Source: Rhizobiales bacterium IMCC20636
Lineage (GTDB): Bacteria > Pseudomonadota > Alphaproteobacteria > Rhizobiales > GCA-2746425
Direction: 5' to 3'
DNA: 64,000 nt
Assembly: GCA_016865015.1 (NCBI GenBank)
Contig: CP018226.1
Coordinates: 391,001 to 455,000, forward strand
Shown here: positions 8,796-20,029 of the stretch, in pieces
Position numbering within the stretch: position 1 is the stretch's first letter
Layout: every line of letters starts with the position of its first letter
Translations under genes and position numbers: made by a program
Notes under the pieces: model-generated
Seen by the model: the letters and a program-made list of their open reading frames with translations, nothing else
The model's database searches: none
Told to the model about the DNA's origin: nothing

Positions 8796-10324
8796 TGGAC
8801 ATTCGGGCCGCGGAGATTTCCGCAATCCTCAAGGAGCAGATCAAGAATTTCGGCGCTGAAGCCGAAGTTTCTGAAGTCGGCCAGGTTCTGTCTGTGGGTG
8901 ATGGTATTGCCCGCGTATACGGTTTGGACAATGTCCAGGCCGGTGAAATGGTGGAATTCCCCGGTAACATCCGTGGCATGGCGCTGAACCTTGAAACTGA
9001 CAATGTCGGGGTCGTGATTTTCGGATCTGACCGTGACATCAAAGAAGGCGATACGGTCAAACGTACCGGCACAATCGTGGATGTGCCTGTGGGCAAGGGT
9101 CTGCTGGGACGTGTTGTTGATCCGCTAGGCAACCCGCTGGATGGCAAAGGTCCGATCGAAAGTGACGAACGCCGTCTGGTTGACGTCAAGGCGCCGGGCA
9201 TTATTCCGCGTAAATCGGTTCATGAGCCGATGTCGACCGGCCTGAAATCCATTGATGCGATGATCCCGGTTGGCCGTGGTCAGCGTGAATTGGTGATTGG
9301 TGACCGTCAGACCGGCAAGACAGCTATTCTGCTGGATACGATCCTGAACCAGAAATCACTGCATGAAAGCGGTGACGAGAATGAAAAGCTGTATTGTGTT
9401 TATGTAGCCATTGGCCAAAAACGCTCCACAGTTGCTCAGTTCGTGAAAGTGCTGGAAGAGCGCGGCGCGCTTGAATATTCCATTATTGTTGCGGCCACCG
9501 CATCCGATCCTGCACCACTGCAGTTTCTGGCACCGTTCTCCGGTTGTGCGATGGGCGAATATTTCCGTGACAACGGCATGCACGCACTGATCTGTTACGA
9601 TGATCTGTCAAAACAGGCTGTGGCCTATCGTCAGATGTCCCTGTTGCTGCGTCGTCCACCAGGCCGTGAAGCTTATCCTGGTGATGTGTTCTATCTTCAC
9701 TCTCGCCTTCTTGAGCGTGCAGCGAAGCTGAACGAAGACAATGGCTCCGGTTCCCTGACTGCATTGCCAGTTATTGAAACCCAGGCGAATGACGTGTCGG
9801 CCTATATTCCGACCAATGTGATTTCGATCACTGATGGTCAGATTTTCCTTGAAACCGATCTGTTCTTCCAGGGTATTCGCCCGGCTGTGAATGTGGGTCT
9901 GTCCGTTTCCCGTGTGGGTTCGGCCGCTCAGATCAAGGCGATGAAACAGGTTGCCGGTACGATCAAGGGTGAATTGGCCCAGTATCGAGAAATGGCGGCG
10001 TTTGCGCAGTTCGGTTCCGATTTGGATGCCTCTACCCAGCAGCTTCTGAACCGCGGTGCGCGTTTGGTGGAATTGCTGAAACAGCCGCAATTCTCTCCGT
10101 TGAAAACCGAAGAGCAGGTTGCCGTTATCTTTGCTGGCGTGAATGGCTATCTTGACAAGATCAAGGTGAGCGAAGTGCGTCCTTTTGAAGATGGCCTTCT
10201 GTCACTTCTGCGCAATGAAAATGCAGAATTGCTGAATGCAATCCGGACGGAAAAAGCCCTGACGGATGACATCAAGACAAAGCTGACATCAATCATCGAT
10301 GCTTACGCGAAGAATTTCGCGTAA
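8795..10324 (+). CDS. atpA: F1F0 ATP synthase subunit alpha
   Basis: Alpha is the non-catalytic nucleotide-binding subunit of the F1 head, 509 residues, the standard length. Walker A is GDRQTGKTA near residue 170. The family segment [25 protein letters not shown] is present (only part quoted in this form in databases), as is the arginine-finger region [12 protein letters not shown]. It overlaps atpH by one base and is followed after about 100 bases by atpG. Confidence 0.98.
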   Translation: MDIRAAEISAILKEQIKNFGAEAEVSEVGQVLSVGDGIARVYGLDNVQAGEMVEFPGNIRGMALNLETDNVGVVIFGSDRDIKEGDTVKRTGTIVDVPVGKGLLGRVVDPLGNPLDGKGPIESDERRLVDVKAPGIIPRKSVHEPMSTGLKSIDAMIPVGRGQRELVIGDRQTGKTAILLDTILNQKSLHESGDENEKLYCVYVAIGQKRSTVAQFVKVLEERGALEYSIIVAATASDPAPLQFLAPFSGCAMGEYFRDNGMHALICYDDLSKQAVAYRQMSLLLRRPPGREAYPGDVFYLHSRLLERAAKLNEDNGSGSLTALPVIETQANDVSAYIPTNVISITDGQIFLETDLFFQGIRPAVNVGLSVSRVGSAAQIKAMKQVAGTIKGELAQYREMAAFAQFGSDLDASTQQLLNRGARLVELLKQPQFSPLKTEEQVAVIFAGVNGYLDKIKVSEVRPFEDGLLSLLRNENAELLNAIRTEKALTDDIKTKLTSIIDAYAKNFA

Positions 10325-10430
10325 GTCTGGTTGCTGGACGGGGCCGTTTTGGTCACTCGCGTTTTTCAGAGTTGCTGCAAGACATACGAGTGACGGCGGC
10401 GTCGGCTCATTCAGGAAGAAGTAGACAAAC

Positions 10431-12763
<2,333 letters not shown>

Positions 12764-12799
12764 TCGGCAGGCAGTCACAATATTGAAAGAGACAGTCTA

Positions 12800-13201
12800 A
12801 TGGCCGAGTCCTTTTCGTTTGAACTGGTATCACCTGAGCGTCTGGTGCTGTCGGAAGACGTGATTGAAGTTGTGATTCCAGCATCTGATGGTCAAATGAC
12901 CATCATGAAAGATCACGCTCCGACGATGACAACTGTCAAGCCAGGACTGGTTCTGGTCAAACGTGCCGAAGGTCCTGACGAGACAATTTTTGTTGATGGT
13001 GGCTTTGCTGACATCAATGACAATGGTCTGAGCCTGCTGGCAGAAGTTGCCATGCTGACAAGCGAGCTTGACAGTGAAACGCTGGCAGCGCGTCTGAAGA
13101 GTGCTCAGGACGACGTTGATGCGGCTGTTGGCGATGCCAAGGATGTTGCCGACTTGCGTCTGTCCAATCTTGAGCATGTGAAACAGTCACTGTCGCTCTG
13201 A
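12800..13201 (+). CDS. atpC: F1F0 ATP synthase subunit epsilon
   Basis: Epsilon sits at the foot of the rotor and can inhibit hydrolysis. The 133-residue protein has the N-terminal beta-sandwich (FELVSPERLVLSEDVIEVVI, MTIMKDHAPTMTTVKPG). The C-terminal part is shorter and less helical than in E. coli, which is common in alphaproteobacteria. It is the last gene of the operon and is followed 20 bases later by a strong intrinsic terminator. Confidence 0.96.
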   Translation: MAESFSFELVSPERLVLSEDVIEVVIPASDGQMTIMKDHAPTMTTVKPGLVLVKRAEGPDETIFVDGGFADINDNGLSLLAEVAMLTSELDSETLAARLKSAQDDVDAAVGDAKDVADLRLSNLEHVKQSLSL

Positions 13202-13220
13202 AACAGCAAAACAGTTTATG

Positions 13221-13250
13221 AAAAGCCCGGCCATCGCGCCGGGCTTTTTA
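13221..13250. terminator. Intrinsic terminator after atpC
   Basis: AAAAGCCCGGC (13221-13231), loop CATCGC, and GCCGGGCTTTT (13238-13248) form a perfect 11-bp stem with a T-run on the plus strand and an A-run on the other side. It can therefore work in both directions, ending atpHAGDC and the convergent rppH transcript, whose stop is 18 bases away. Confidence 0.93.
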
Positions 13251-13267
13251 TTGTTCAAAAAACGATT

Positions 13268-13804
13268 CTAACCGTCCAGCTTCAAATGGTCGGCGATGTC
13301 ACTGAAGGCGTCCACGACCTGCAGGTATACATCTCGTTTGAACGGGACGATCAGGTCAGGGGTTTCCTGAAGGTCCACCCAGCGCCAGTCTGAAAACTCA
13401 GATTCAAATGCGCCACCACCCGGGGTCAGAACGTCAATTTCGGTGTCCTCGCCGGTGAACAGGAACGCAAACCATTTCTGCCGCTGGCCGCGATACTTGC
13501 TGCGCCAGCCCTTCTTGATGATATCGGGGGCTAATTCATAGGTGAACCAGTCGGTGGCTTCAGCGAGCAATTTTATGCTGCTGACACCGGTTTCCTCAAA
13601 CAATTCGCGCTCGGCTGCCGGCAGCGGGTCTTCACCCTCATCAATACCGCCTTGGGGCATTTGCCAGGCGAAATCCAGATCGTCTTCTTCAGGCAGGGTT
13701 TCCGGCATGCCGGCTCGGCGCCCAATCCAGACTTTGCCGGATTTGTTGAACAGGGCGATGCCCACATTTGCCCGATAGGGGAGCGTGTTTTCCGGCGTGC
13801 TCAT
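13268..13804 (-). CDS. rppH: RNA pyrophosphohydrolase (Nudix)
   Basis: RppH removes pyrophosphate from the 5' end of primary transcripts, opening them to RNase E decay. The 178-residue protein has the family opening YRANVGIALFNKSGKVWIGRR and a complete Nudix box at residues 52-74, with catalytic glutamates in REL-x-EE-x-G form (ERELFEETGV). The WFAFLFTGEDTEIDV segment is also typical. It ends the minus-strand cluster that begins upstream with the envelope genes, and converges on the atp operon. Confidence 0.95.
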   Translation of the reverse strand: MSTPENTLPYRANVGIALFNKSGKVWIGRRAGMPETLPEEDDLDFAWQMPQGGIDEGEDPLPAAERELFEETGVSSIKLLAEATDWFTYELAPDIIKKGWRSKYRGQRQKWFAFLFTGEDTEIDVLTPGGGAFESEFSDWRWVDLQETPDLIVPFKRDVYLQVVDAFSDIADHLKLDG

Positions 13805-13810
13805 GAGTGC

Positions 13811-14419
13811 TTACCACATTGATTCTTGTGCACGGTTTGGCCATTCCTTGTCATAATAGGTTCCATCAAAATCTTCTTTGAGTTCTTGCATGATATCGCC
13901 CGGTGTCGGCAGATCACTTGGCAATCGGAAGCGGTCGGGATTCCATAAATCCGCCCGCATCACAGCTCTGGCGCATTGAAAATAGATGTCACGAATGGAC
14001 AGGATGATAATCGAGCGCGGGGCCTTGCCGTGCGTTGCATGCTGACTGATCAGGCCCGGATCAATGCTGATCACGGCGGTTCCATTGACACGAAGGGTCG
14101 TGTTGCTGCCGGGGATCAGAAACAGGAGAGCGATTTCGGGATTTCTGACGATGTTGCGCAGGGAATCCATTCGATTATTGCCCTTTCGGTCAGGCAGCAG
14201 CAGGGTCTTTGGATCCTGTATGATAACCGCCTGATCTGGGTCTCCGCGCGGTGAACAGTCCAATCCATCCGGGCCACTGGTTGCCATCGCCATGAAGGGA
14301 GATGCCTGGATCAGGTTCTGATAGCTTTTTGTGATGTGGTCTGAGACCTTGATCAACGCGGCTTCTGACGGTTGCCCATACACGGCTTCCAGCGTGTCGA
14401 TGTCGGTAACCAATCTCAT
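13811..14419 (-). CDS. Pyridoxamine 5'-phosphate oxidase-fold flavoprotein
   Basis: Predicted FMN-binding split-barrel protein of 202 residues. It fits the MSMEG_1061-like group of the pyridoxamine phosphate oxidase superfamily: MATSGPDGLDCSPRGDPDQAV, then LLPDRKGNNRMDSLRNI, then the dimer segment TLRVNGTAVIS. The superfamily includes many oxidoreductases of unknown substrate, so no reaction is assigned. The ATG at 14419 is preferred because GGAGAG lies seven bases upstream; the longest frame starts at 14476. It lies 6 bp upstream of rppH and 75 bp downstream of the deacetylase gene, so it is probably in the same transcript. Confidence 0.83.
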   Translation of the reverse strand: MRLVTDIDTLEAVYGQPSEAALIKVSDHITKSYQNLIQASPFMAMATSGPDGLDCSPRGDPDQAVIIQDPKTLLLPDRKGNNRMDSLRNIVRNPEIALLFLIPGSNTTLRVNGTAVISIDPGLISQHATHGKAPRSIIILSIRDIYFQCARAVMRADLWNPDRFRLPSDLPTPGDIMQELKEDFDGTYYDKEWPNRAQESMW

Positions 14420-14494
14420 ATCAGTGCTCTCCGCTGTGTTGGCGATAGCAGTAACCTTTGACAGGAAGTCACGCAATCCCTGCGGTGGATGGCT

Positions 14495-15769
14495 TTACAG
14501 CTCGGGCAGGGACAAATTGACTGCGGAGCTCAGCGGGATGAGGGTGACACCACGTTGTTCCAGCATTTGCGACCATTCGGAGAGGATCTCAACTGTGGCT
14601 GGTCGCAATTGGGTGTATCCCACAGCCATGCCCTTGCTGTTGGATAATTCCTCGAGCCGGATGAGATTCTGCTCCATGGAAGCTCGTGTCGAATTGCCAT
14701 CCAGAACGACATCCACTTTCAGGAACGGCAAATGCCCCAACTGATCTGAGGAGACACGGGGAATAATCTGGCTGGCGACGCTGCGGACTGAATTGGACGG
14801 GTCAATGAAGGCAAGTCCCATCAGGTTGAGGTCCGATGCAAGTCGGGTCAGAGCGCCTTCATTAGAAGTGAACCGCGATCCCATGGATGGTATCACGCCG
14901 ATATAGTTTGATGTGCGAGACAGAATCCACTCCAGTCTGGTCCGGTTCTCAGCTGCTGTTGCATCGACAAGAAGTGTGTGTGGTCCTGGGTCATTCTGAG
15001 GATAATTGAAGGGCTCCATCGGAACTTCCATCAATAATTCAAAGCCGTTTTCGCGAGACAGTTTCTTCCATTTCTCCAGACTTTCCCCGTAGCTTGCAAA
15101 GGCAAGTGCCACTGTTGGCGGGAGTTCAACCACAGCTTTTTCTGTTGCAGTCTGGGACAGACCGACGCCGCCAACAACAAGAGCGATCTTGGGGCCATCG
15201 GGAATAAATTGCTGCGGTCTTGAATAGGCTGCGAATGGGGTCCGGCCATTGCTGGCTCGTTTTGGAATCAGCCCGTATTCGCCGCGTGTTACCATGTTGT
15301 CCAAAGGGAAAACCGAAAGACGCTGCGCATCGGAATGGGTTAATTCTGAAGGTTGCCGGGCGTTATCGGTTTCTGTCTCAGCAGAAGTGAAGGCGAATTC
15401 CTGCGAAATGGCAGGCGTATCTGTCGGCTCGCTGAATTCCGTCGTGGCTGCAGCCCGCTTGCTCGTTGCCGGAGTGCTTTGTGGTTGCGGGTCAACGCTG
15501 AAGGCTTCGGGGTCCGGCGTCATGCTTGGGCGAACATTTGCCACACCAACTGGCCCAAGAACCAGCCTGGAGGAATCGGTCTGAATCTCGACGCTGATCT
15601 GTGGGCGACCACCGCCAGGATCGTTGATGACCGCAATCCAGACGAGCACAATCAGAATCAGAACAAGACTGATTGTCGACAGGCAGATAATCGCGGGCAG
15701 CGCAGCAGCTGTTTGGCTTTGCTCGGGAGCCTGCTTCGCTTCAGCAATGGGAACAGAAAAACTGGTCAC
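14495..15769 (-). CDS. Divergent polysaccharide deacetylase (YibQ-like)
   Basis: Envelope protein of 424 residues from a GTG start at 15769 (GGAGAG upstream). A cytoplasmic N-terminus, one membrane helix (IICLSTISLVLILIVLVWIA) and a low-complexity periplasmic linker precede the deacetylase-like domain at about 190-420. Recognisable segments are IALVVGGVGLSQTATEKAV, LLMEVPMEPFNYP and VGYTQLRPATVEIL. The family resembles NodB-type polysaccharide deacetylases but is divergent; catalytic activity should not be assumed. Its place after envC and ctpA, common in rhizobia, points to a peptidoglycan role. A terminator separates it from ctpA, so it likely has its own promoter. Confidence 0.88.
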   Translation of the reverse strand: MTSFSVPIAEAKQAPEQSQTAAALPAIICLSTISLVLILIVLVWIAVINDPGGGRPQISVEIQTDSSRLVLGPVGVANVRPSMTPDPEAFSVDPQPQSTPATSKRAAATTEFSEPTDTPAISQEFAFTSAETETDNARQPSELTHSDAQRLSVFPLDNMVTRGEYGLIPKRASNGRTPFAAYSRPQQFIPDGPKIALVVGGVGLSQTATEKAVVELPPTVALAFASYGESLEKWKKLSRENGFELLMEVPMEPFNYPQNDPGPHTLLVDATAAENRTRLEWILSRTSNYIGVIPSMGSRFTSNEGALTRLASDLNLMGLAFIDPSNSVRSVASQIIPRVSSDQLGHLPFLKVDVVLDGNSTRASMEQNLIRLEELSNSKGMAVGYTQLRPATVEILSEWSQMLEQRGVTLIPLSSAVNLSLPEL

Positions 15770-15844
15770 GTGTTACGGCTCTCCACCTGCTACCTCTCTT
15801 AGTGCAAGGTCAGACTAGCAGCGACATGGTGAAGAATTGGTTTC

Positions 15845-15885
15845 CAATCAAACAAACAGGCCCGCCAAAGGGGTTGGCAGGCCTG
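15845..15885 (-). terminator. Intrinsic terminator after ctpA (minus strand)
   Basis: Read on the minus strand, CAGGCC-T-GCCAA, loop CCCCT, and TTGGC-G-GGCCTG form an 11-bp stem with one mismatch, followed by TTTGTTTGATT. It lies 36 bases downstream of the ctpA stop and should end the envC-ctpA transcript before the deacetylase gene. Confidence 0.82.
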
Positions 15886-15920
15886 GAATTGTCTATCTAC
15901 TTTCTGCCGATGGCAGGATT

Positions 15921-17255
15921 TCAGTTCGGGATGCCCTGTGATGGGTCAGGTGGAAAGTTTGCGTGGACCTGAATACCGTTGAGAAGGTCATAGGCAAAGT
16001 TCAACTGCTGATCATCTTTCGGATCGGGTGGCACATAAGCGGAAGAACCGGCTTTTTCGTCTTCCTCATCACCGTTGGACAAATGACCTCTAAGGGAAGC
16101 CTCACCACGTGGCTTGTCCAACCCTTTCAGTTCCTCTGGCAGTTCCTGAATGACCCGAATGTCAGGCACAATACCCTTGGCCTGAATGGAGCGGCCCGCC
16201 GGCGTGTAATAGCGAGCAGTGGTCAGGCGAATGGCGCCTTCGGTGCCAAGCGGGATGATGGTCTGTACTGATCCCTTGCCGAAGGAACGGGTGCCCAAAA
16301 TCGTGGCCCGGCGATGATCCTGCAGCGCACCGGCAACGATTTCCGAGGCTGATGCGGCACCGCCATTGACCAGAACGATGACCGGTTTGCCATCGACCAA
16401 ATCCCCATCACGTGCCGAGAAACGCTGGCTGTCGCCATTGTGGCGGCCCCTTGTCGAGACGATTTCACCACGTTCCAGAAATGCATCTGACACTGCGATT
16501 GCCTGATCCAGCAATCCACCGGGATTGTTGCGCAAATCCAGCACGTAGCCTTTCAGCTCGTCTTCTGGTTGCGTTTCCTTGATCTCAGCAATTGCATCTT
16601 TCAGGCCGTCAAAGGTCTGATCGGTGAATTGGGTCAACCGGATGTAACCAATACCGTCTTCGACGCGGAAACGCACAGAGCGGATCTTGATGATGTCGCG
16701 AATAATGGTGATATCGAAAGGTGCACCATCACCACGACGAACGGTGACAGTCAGCGGCTCTTTCACGGCGCCGCGCATTTTTTCCACAGCCTCATTGAGG
16801 GTCAAACCCTGAACCTGCTCGCCGTCGAGGTGGGTGATCAGATCACCAGGCAATACACCGGCCTTTGCAGCCGGTGTTTCATCGATCGGGGTTACGACCT
16901 TGACAAGACCATCTTCCATGGTGACTTCGATGCCGAGGCCACCAAATTCGCCGCGAGTCTGTACCCGCATGTCCTGATAGTCCTTGGCGTTCATGAAGCT
17001 GGAATGCGGATCAAGCGATGTGAGCATGCCATTGATGGCAGATTCAATCAGGTCGCTATCGCCGGGTTCCTCAACATAATCATTGCGAATCCGCTCGAAC
17101 ACATCACCAAACAGATTGAGCTGACGGTAGGTATCGCGACTGGCGGCTTCCGCTGATGCGCCGACAAGCGGCAATTGGGTCAAGCCAACCATGCCTGCAG
17201 CGCCAATCATGACGCCTGCAACCAGGGTGACAACGGATTTATTTATCATCTTCAT
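15921..17255 (-). CDS. ctpA: Carboxyl-terminal processing protease (S41 family)
   Basis: Periplasmic serine protease of 444 residues. It has an N-terminal signal segment (SVVTLVAGVMIGAAGMVGL), a PDZ domain at about 95-175 (EFGGLGIEVTMEDGLVKVV, AGVLPGDLITHLDG) and the S41 catalytic core. The Ser/Lys dyad is in GGAASASEIVAGALQ and SFGKGSVQT. CtpA enzymes trim or degrade envelope proteins, often peptidoglycan hydrolases. The gene follows envC by 40 bases on the same strand, so an EnvC-type amidase activator and a protease that can limit hydrolases appear to be co-expressed. Confidence 0.95.
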   Translation of the reverse strand: MKMINKSVVTLVAGVMIGAAGMVGLTQLPLVGASAEAASRDTYRQLNLFGDVFERIRNDYVEEPGDSDLIESAINGMLTSLDPHSSFMNAKDYQDMRVQTRGEFGGLGIEVTMEDGLVKVVTPIDETPAAKAGVLPGDLITHLDGEQVQGLTLNEAVEKMRGAVKEPLTVTVRRGDGAPFDITIIRDIIKIRSVRFRVEDGIGYIRLTQFTDQTFDGLKDAIAEIKETQPEDELKGYVLDLRNNPGGLLDQAIAVSDAFLERGEIVSTRGRHNGDSQRFSARDGDLVDGKPVIVLVNGGAASASEIVAGALQDHRRATILGTRSFGKGSVQTIIPLGTEGAIRLTTARYYTPAGRSIQAKGIVPDIRVIQELPEELKGLDKPRGEASLRGHLSNGDEEDEKAGSSAYVPPDPKDDQQLNFAYDLLNGIQVHANFPPDPSQGIPN

Positions 17256-17295
17256 GCCCTTCGAATATGTTTGCCGGGTAGTCTACCGCAAAAAC

Positions 17296-18681
17296 TCATT
17301 CATCTAAATCATTTTCGGCGGCCAAATTCACGACCCACCACGAGGACGGGTCGATTGATACACCGTCTTTTCTAAACTCAACATATAGCGCCGCCGGTGT
17401 ATCTGTCACGTTACTATCCGTTAGGGATTGCCCGCCGGCATCATTTGTAGCTGCAGCGTTTGTCGGAACCAGACTGGCAAGCTTCCGTGACCCCATTGTG
17501 GCAATGGGTTCTCCGGAGAGAACAAATTGCCCCAATTCGACATTAATTGTCTCCATGCCTGCCAGGACAAGATGATAGTCATCGCCCGCGTTCAGGATGA
17601 GCAATTGGCCATAGGTGCGAAACGGGCCTGCATAAACAACCCAGCCATCCGCGGGGGCAATCACGGTGCTTCCGGAACGGGCTGCAATGGTGATGCCCTT
17701 GCTGTTGTCGCCGGCTTCATCGGGTGAGCCAAAACCTGACAGCAGGGCCCCACTGACGGGGAGGGGCAGCAAACCTTTGGTGTCTTCAAAAGGAATGGCC
17801 GGCGCAATGCGGCCCTGATCACCCAGTGCCTGGAGTTTGGATGTGGTTGTGCGCGCTGCGGCTCTTTCCGCAGCTTCGCGCCGCGCGGCTTCAGCGGCCT
17901 TGATCGATTTTTGCTGTGCCGACTGCACGGCGGCAATCTGCTCTTCCATGGAGCCGATCAATTCTTTCAACCCGACAGCTTTCTTGCCCAGTTCCGATGC
18001 CTTTTGCTGCTGAATCGCCAATTCGGATGTTGATTCGCTGACTTCTTCGCGTTTTTTCTCCAGAAGCAGCGCCAGACGGGTCTGTTCTTCGCTGAGGGCC
18101 TGATAGTCAGATCTGAGCTGGGTTGTCGCCTCTTCAATTTCCGTGCGAACAGCGACGAGCTCTGCCAGATCAGTGGCCAGCTTATCCGCCTGGCCGCGGA
18201 CATCCGGCAGAACGGCTCCGATCAGCATGGCACTTCGGATCGCGCTCATCACATCTTCCGGCCGAACCAGCAGAGCTGGTGGCGGCGAACGGCCCATACG
18301 CTGCAATGTGGCCAGAATTTCGCCGAGTAGAGCACGCCGCTTCAGCAGAGAGAGCCGAATCACTTCTTCGGTTTCCAATGATGCATCCAGCCGGACTTCC
18401 GAGTTGGAAATACGGTCTTCCAGCACTCGCGAGCGTTGGGCAGCTTCAATGAGTTCCGTGTTCAGTGTGACACGGGTCTGCTCCAGTGCCCGCACATCAG
18501 AGGCAAGCTCGGCTTCCCGTTCCGCTGTGACCTTGATGGTTTGCTGCAGATTGGCCAGATCCTTGGCGCGTTGTTCCATTTCCAGCCGCAGTTTCGCTTC
18601 GCGCGGCGTTTCCGCAGCAGCCAGGCCCGCGCACATGCACAGGGCGATCACAACACAGCAACGGGACATGAAAGCATTCAT
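17296..18681 (-). CDS. envC: Murein hydrolase activator EnvC-like protein
   Basis: Predicted periplasmic division protein of 461 residues. A signal peptide (VVIALCMCAGLAAAE) is followed by long coiled coils at about 25-260, rich in E, R, Q and L. A C-terminal LytM/M23-fold domain starts near residue 320 (GITIAARSGSTVIAPADGWVVYAGPFRTYG is its core, in parts). The zinc ligands of active M23 enzymes are not in place: NSKGITIA replaces the usual HxGxD and DDYHLVLAGM replaces the YxHL strand. It should therefore act as an amidase activator and not as a peptidase. It is paired with ctpA downstream. Confidence 0.9.
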   Translation of the reverse strand: MNAFMSRCCVVIALCMCAGLAAAETPREAKLRLEMEQRAKDLANLQQTIKVTAEREAELASDVRALEQTRVTLNTELIEAAQRSRVLEDRISNSEVRLDASLETEEVIRLSLLKRRALLGEILATLQRMGRSPPPALLVRPEDVMSAIRSAMLIGAVLPDVRGQADKLATDLAELVAVRTEIEEATTQLRSDYQALSEEQTRLALLLEKKREEVSESTSELAIQQQKASELGKKAVGLKELIGSMEEQIAAVQSAQQKSIKAAEAARREAAERAAARTTTSKLQALGDQGRIAPAIPFEDTKGLLPLPVSGALLSGFGSPDEAGDNSKGITIAARSGSTVIAPADGWVVYAGPFRTYGQLLILNAGDDYHLVLAGMETINVELGQFVLSGEPIATMGSRKLASLVPTNAAATNDAGGQSLTDSNVTDTPAALYVEFRKDGVSIDPSSWWVVNLAAENDLDE

Positions 18682-18875
18682 GAGGTTTGTTTAGCGCAAT
18701 CTTGGCCCGGTAAAAAGCAGCAATGATACATGTGAAGCGCCATTCTTGCCTGTCATACCCGGTTTTGTATTGTTGATGAACCTTGCAAACACGCTATTGG
18801 TTTTCATCGGCAATTCAAACCATAGTATCGCCAGTGCATATGCGCTGAGATGAACCGGCAGAAGGATTGGATCGA

Positions 18876-19463
18876 ATGACAAAATCAGAGCAAAGCTGGT
18901 CGGACATGACATGGCTCAATGAGCCGGAAGACTGGTCGATCGATTCCGCCGGCGTTCTGCATGCGACATCGGGTGACAAAACCGATTTCTGGCAGCGGAC
19001 ACATTACGGTTTTGAACGGGATGATGGACACGCGCTGCTGCAGAAACGGTCTGACGATTTCAGTGCGGTTCTGACGTTTGAGGGCGATTATGAAACCCTG
19101 TATGACCAGGCCGGACTGATGGCACGGTCCGGGCCCACCGCATGGGTGAAATTTGGTGTTGAGCTGACCGATGGGGTCACCCATCTCAGTGTTGTCGTGA
19201 CAGACGGGTTTTCAGACGGGTCGGCGCAACCCGTCAGGCTGGACGGGCCGGTGACGCTGCGCATGACCCGGTTGGGCAATGTGTTGCTGATGCAGCACCG
19301 GGTCAACGATGCCTGGCAAATGGCCCGCCTTGCCCCACTTCCCGATGCCGCCACAAGGGTCAGCGTTGGTCCCTATCTGTGCTCTCCGCAGCGCTCCGGT
19401 TTCCAGGCCCGCTTTCTTGACTGGTCACTGACTGACCCGCAGGTGAAAGAGCTCCATGAGTGA
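18876..19463 (+). CDS. DUF1349 domain protein
   Basis: Predicted soluble protein of 195 residues covering one DUF1349 (concanavalin A-like beta-sandwich) domain. Typical segments are MTWLNEPEDWSID, LHATSGDKTDFWQRTHYGF, YDQAGLMARSGPTAWVKFGVE and VSVGPYLCSPQRSGFQARF. Homologues are uncharacterised; the fold suggests carbohydrate or glycoside recognition (inference). The ATG at 18876 has GAAGGA nine bases upstream; an in-frame TTG at 18867 is less likely. It is the only plus-strand gene in an otherwise minus-strand cluster from 13.3 to 22.2 kb and lies divergent to envC. Confidence 0.85.
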   Translation: MTKSEQSWSDMTWLNEPEDWSIDSAGVLHATSGDKTDFWQRTHYGFERDDGHALLQKRSDDFSAVLTFEGDYETLYDQAGLMARSGPTAWVKFGVELTDGVTHLSVVVTDGFSDGSAQPVRLDGPVTLRMTRLGNVLLMQHRVNDAWQMARLAPLPDAATRVSVGPYLCSPQRSGFQARFLDWSLTDPQVKELHE

Positions 19464-19516
19464 CGTTTGTTTTGAATGGAGAATCGTGTCTTCGGTTCAA
19501 GTTTCACAAGCTGCTC

Positions 19517-20029
19517 TCAGCCCTGCAAAACCATGTTGACCAGTTTCGCGACTGTGTTGATGTTGCGGGCGGTTCCGGATTGTGCGGCGGGAACCTTTAG
19601 TTTTGAGCGCCCCATGCCTTCGTCGTAATGAATATAAAGCTCGCGATTTCCGAGGCGGATTTCCTCGGATTTCAGACCGGTTGCCTGATCCTGTGCGTCT
19701 TCGGTTGGCTTGTCGTTCAAAAACACCACCATTGTCTGATTGGCAGGCCTATCCGGAAAGGGATTGGAGTCCAGAATACGCTTCAGGTCAGGGCCGGTGC
19801 GTATGAAAACGGGAATGTGTTTGCCCGCATAATCCTGAAGCTGTTGTTCCAGCGCTGCCTTTGCCGAAGGTTCTGTCAGATCGGTTGAAAAGACGACATT
19901 GCCACTTGCGATATAGGTTCGAACATCCCTGAATCCGGCTTTCCTGCACAGATCTACCAGATCTCTCATTGGCAATTTTCCGGTGCCACCCACATTGACG
20001 GCCCGCAGAAGCGCTACCAGCCTGGCCAT
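19517..20029 (-). CDS. DUF1697 protein
   Basis: Protein of 170 residues with the DUF1697 signature: MARLVALLRAVNVGGTGKL, the segment FRDVRTYIASGNVVFST, and NPFPDRPANQTMVVFLNDKP. Function is unknown across the family; members are small cytoplasmic alpha/beta proteins. Its ATG overlaps the stop of the upstream transglycosylase gene by one base, so both are translated from one message. Confidence 0.9.
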   Translation of the reverse strand: MARLVALLRAVNVGGTGKLPMRDLVDLCRKAGFRDVRTYIASGNVVFSTDLTEPSAKAALEQQLQDYAGKHIPVFIRTGPDLKRILDSNPFPDRPANQTMVVFLNDKPTEDAQDQATGLKSEEIRLGNRELYIHYDEGMGRSKLKVPAAQSGTARNINTVAKLVNMVLQG

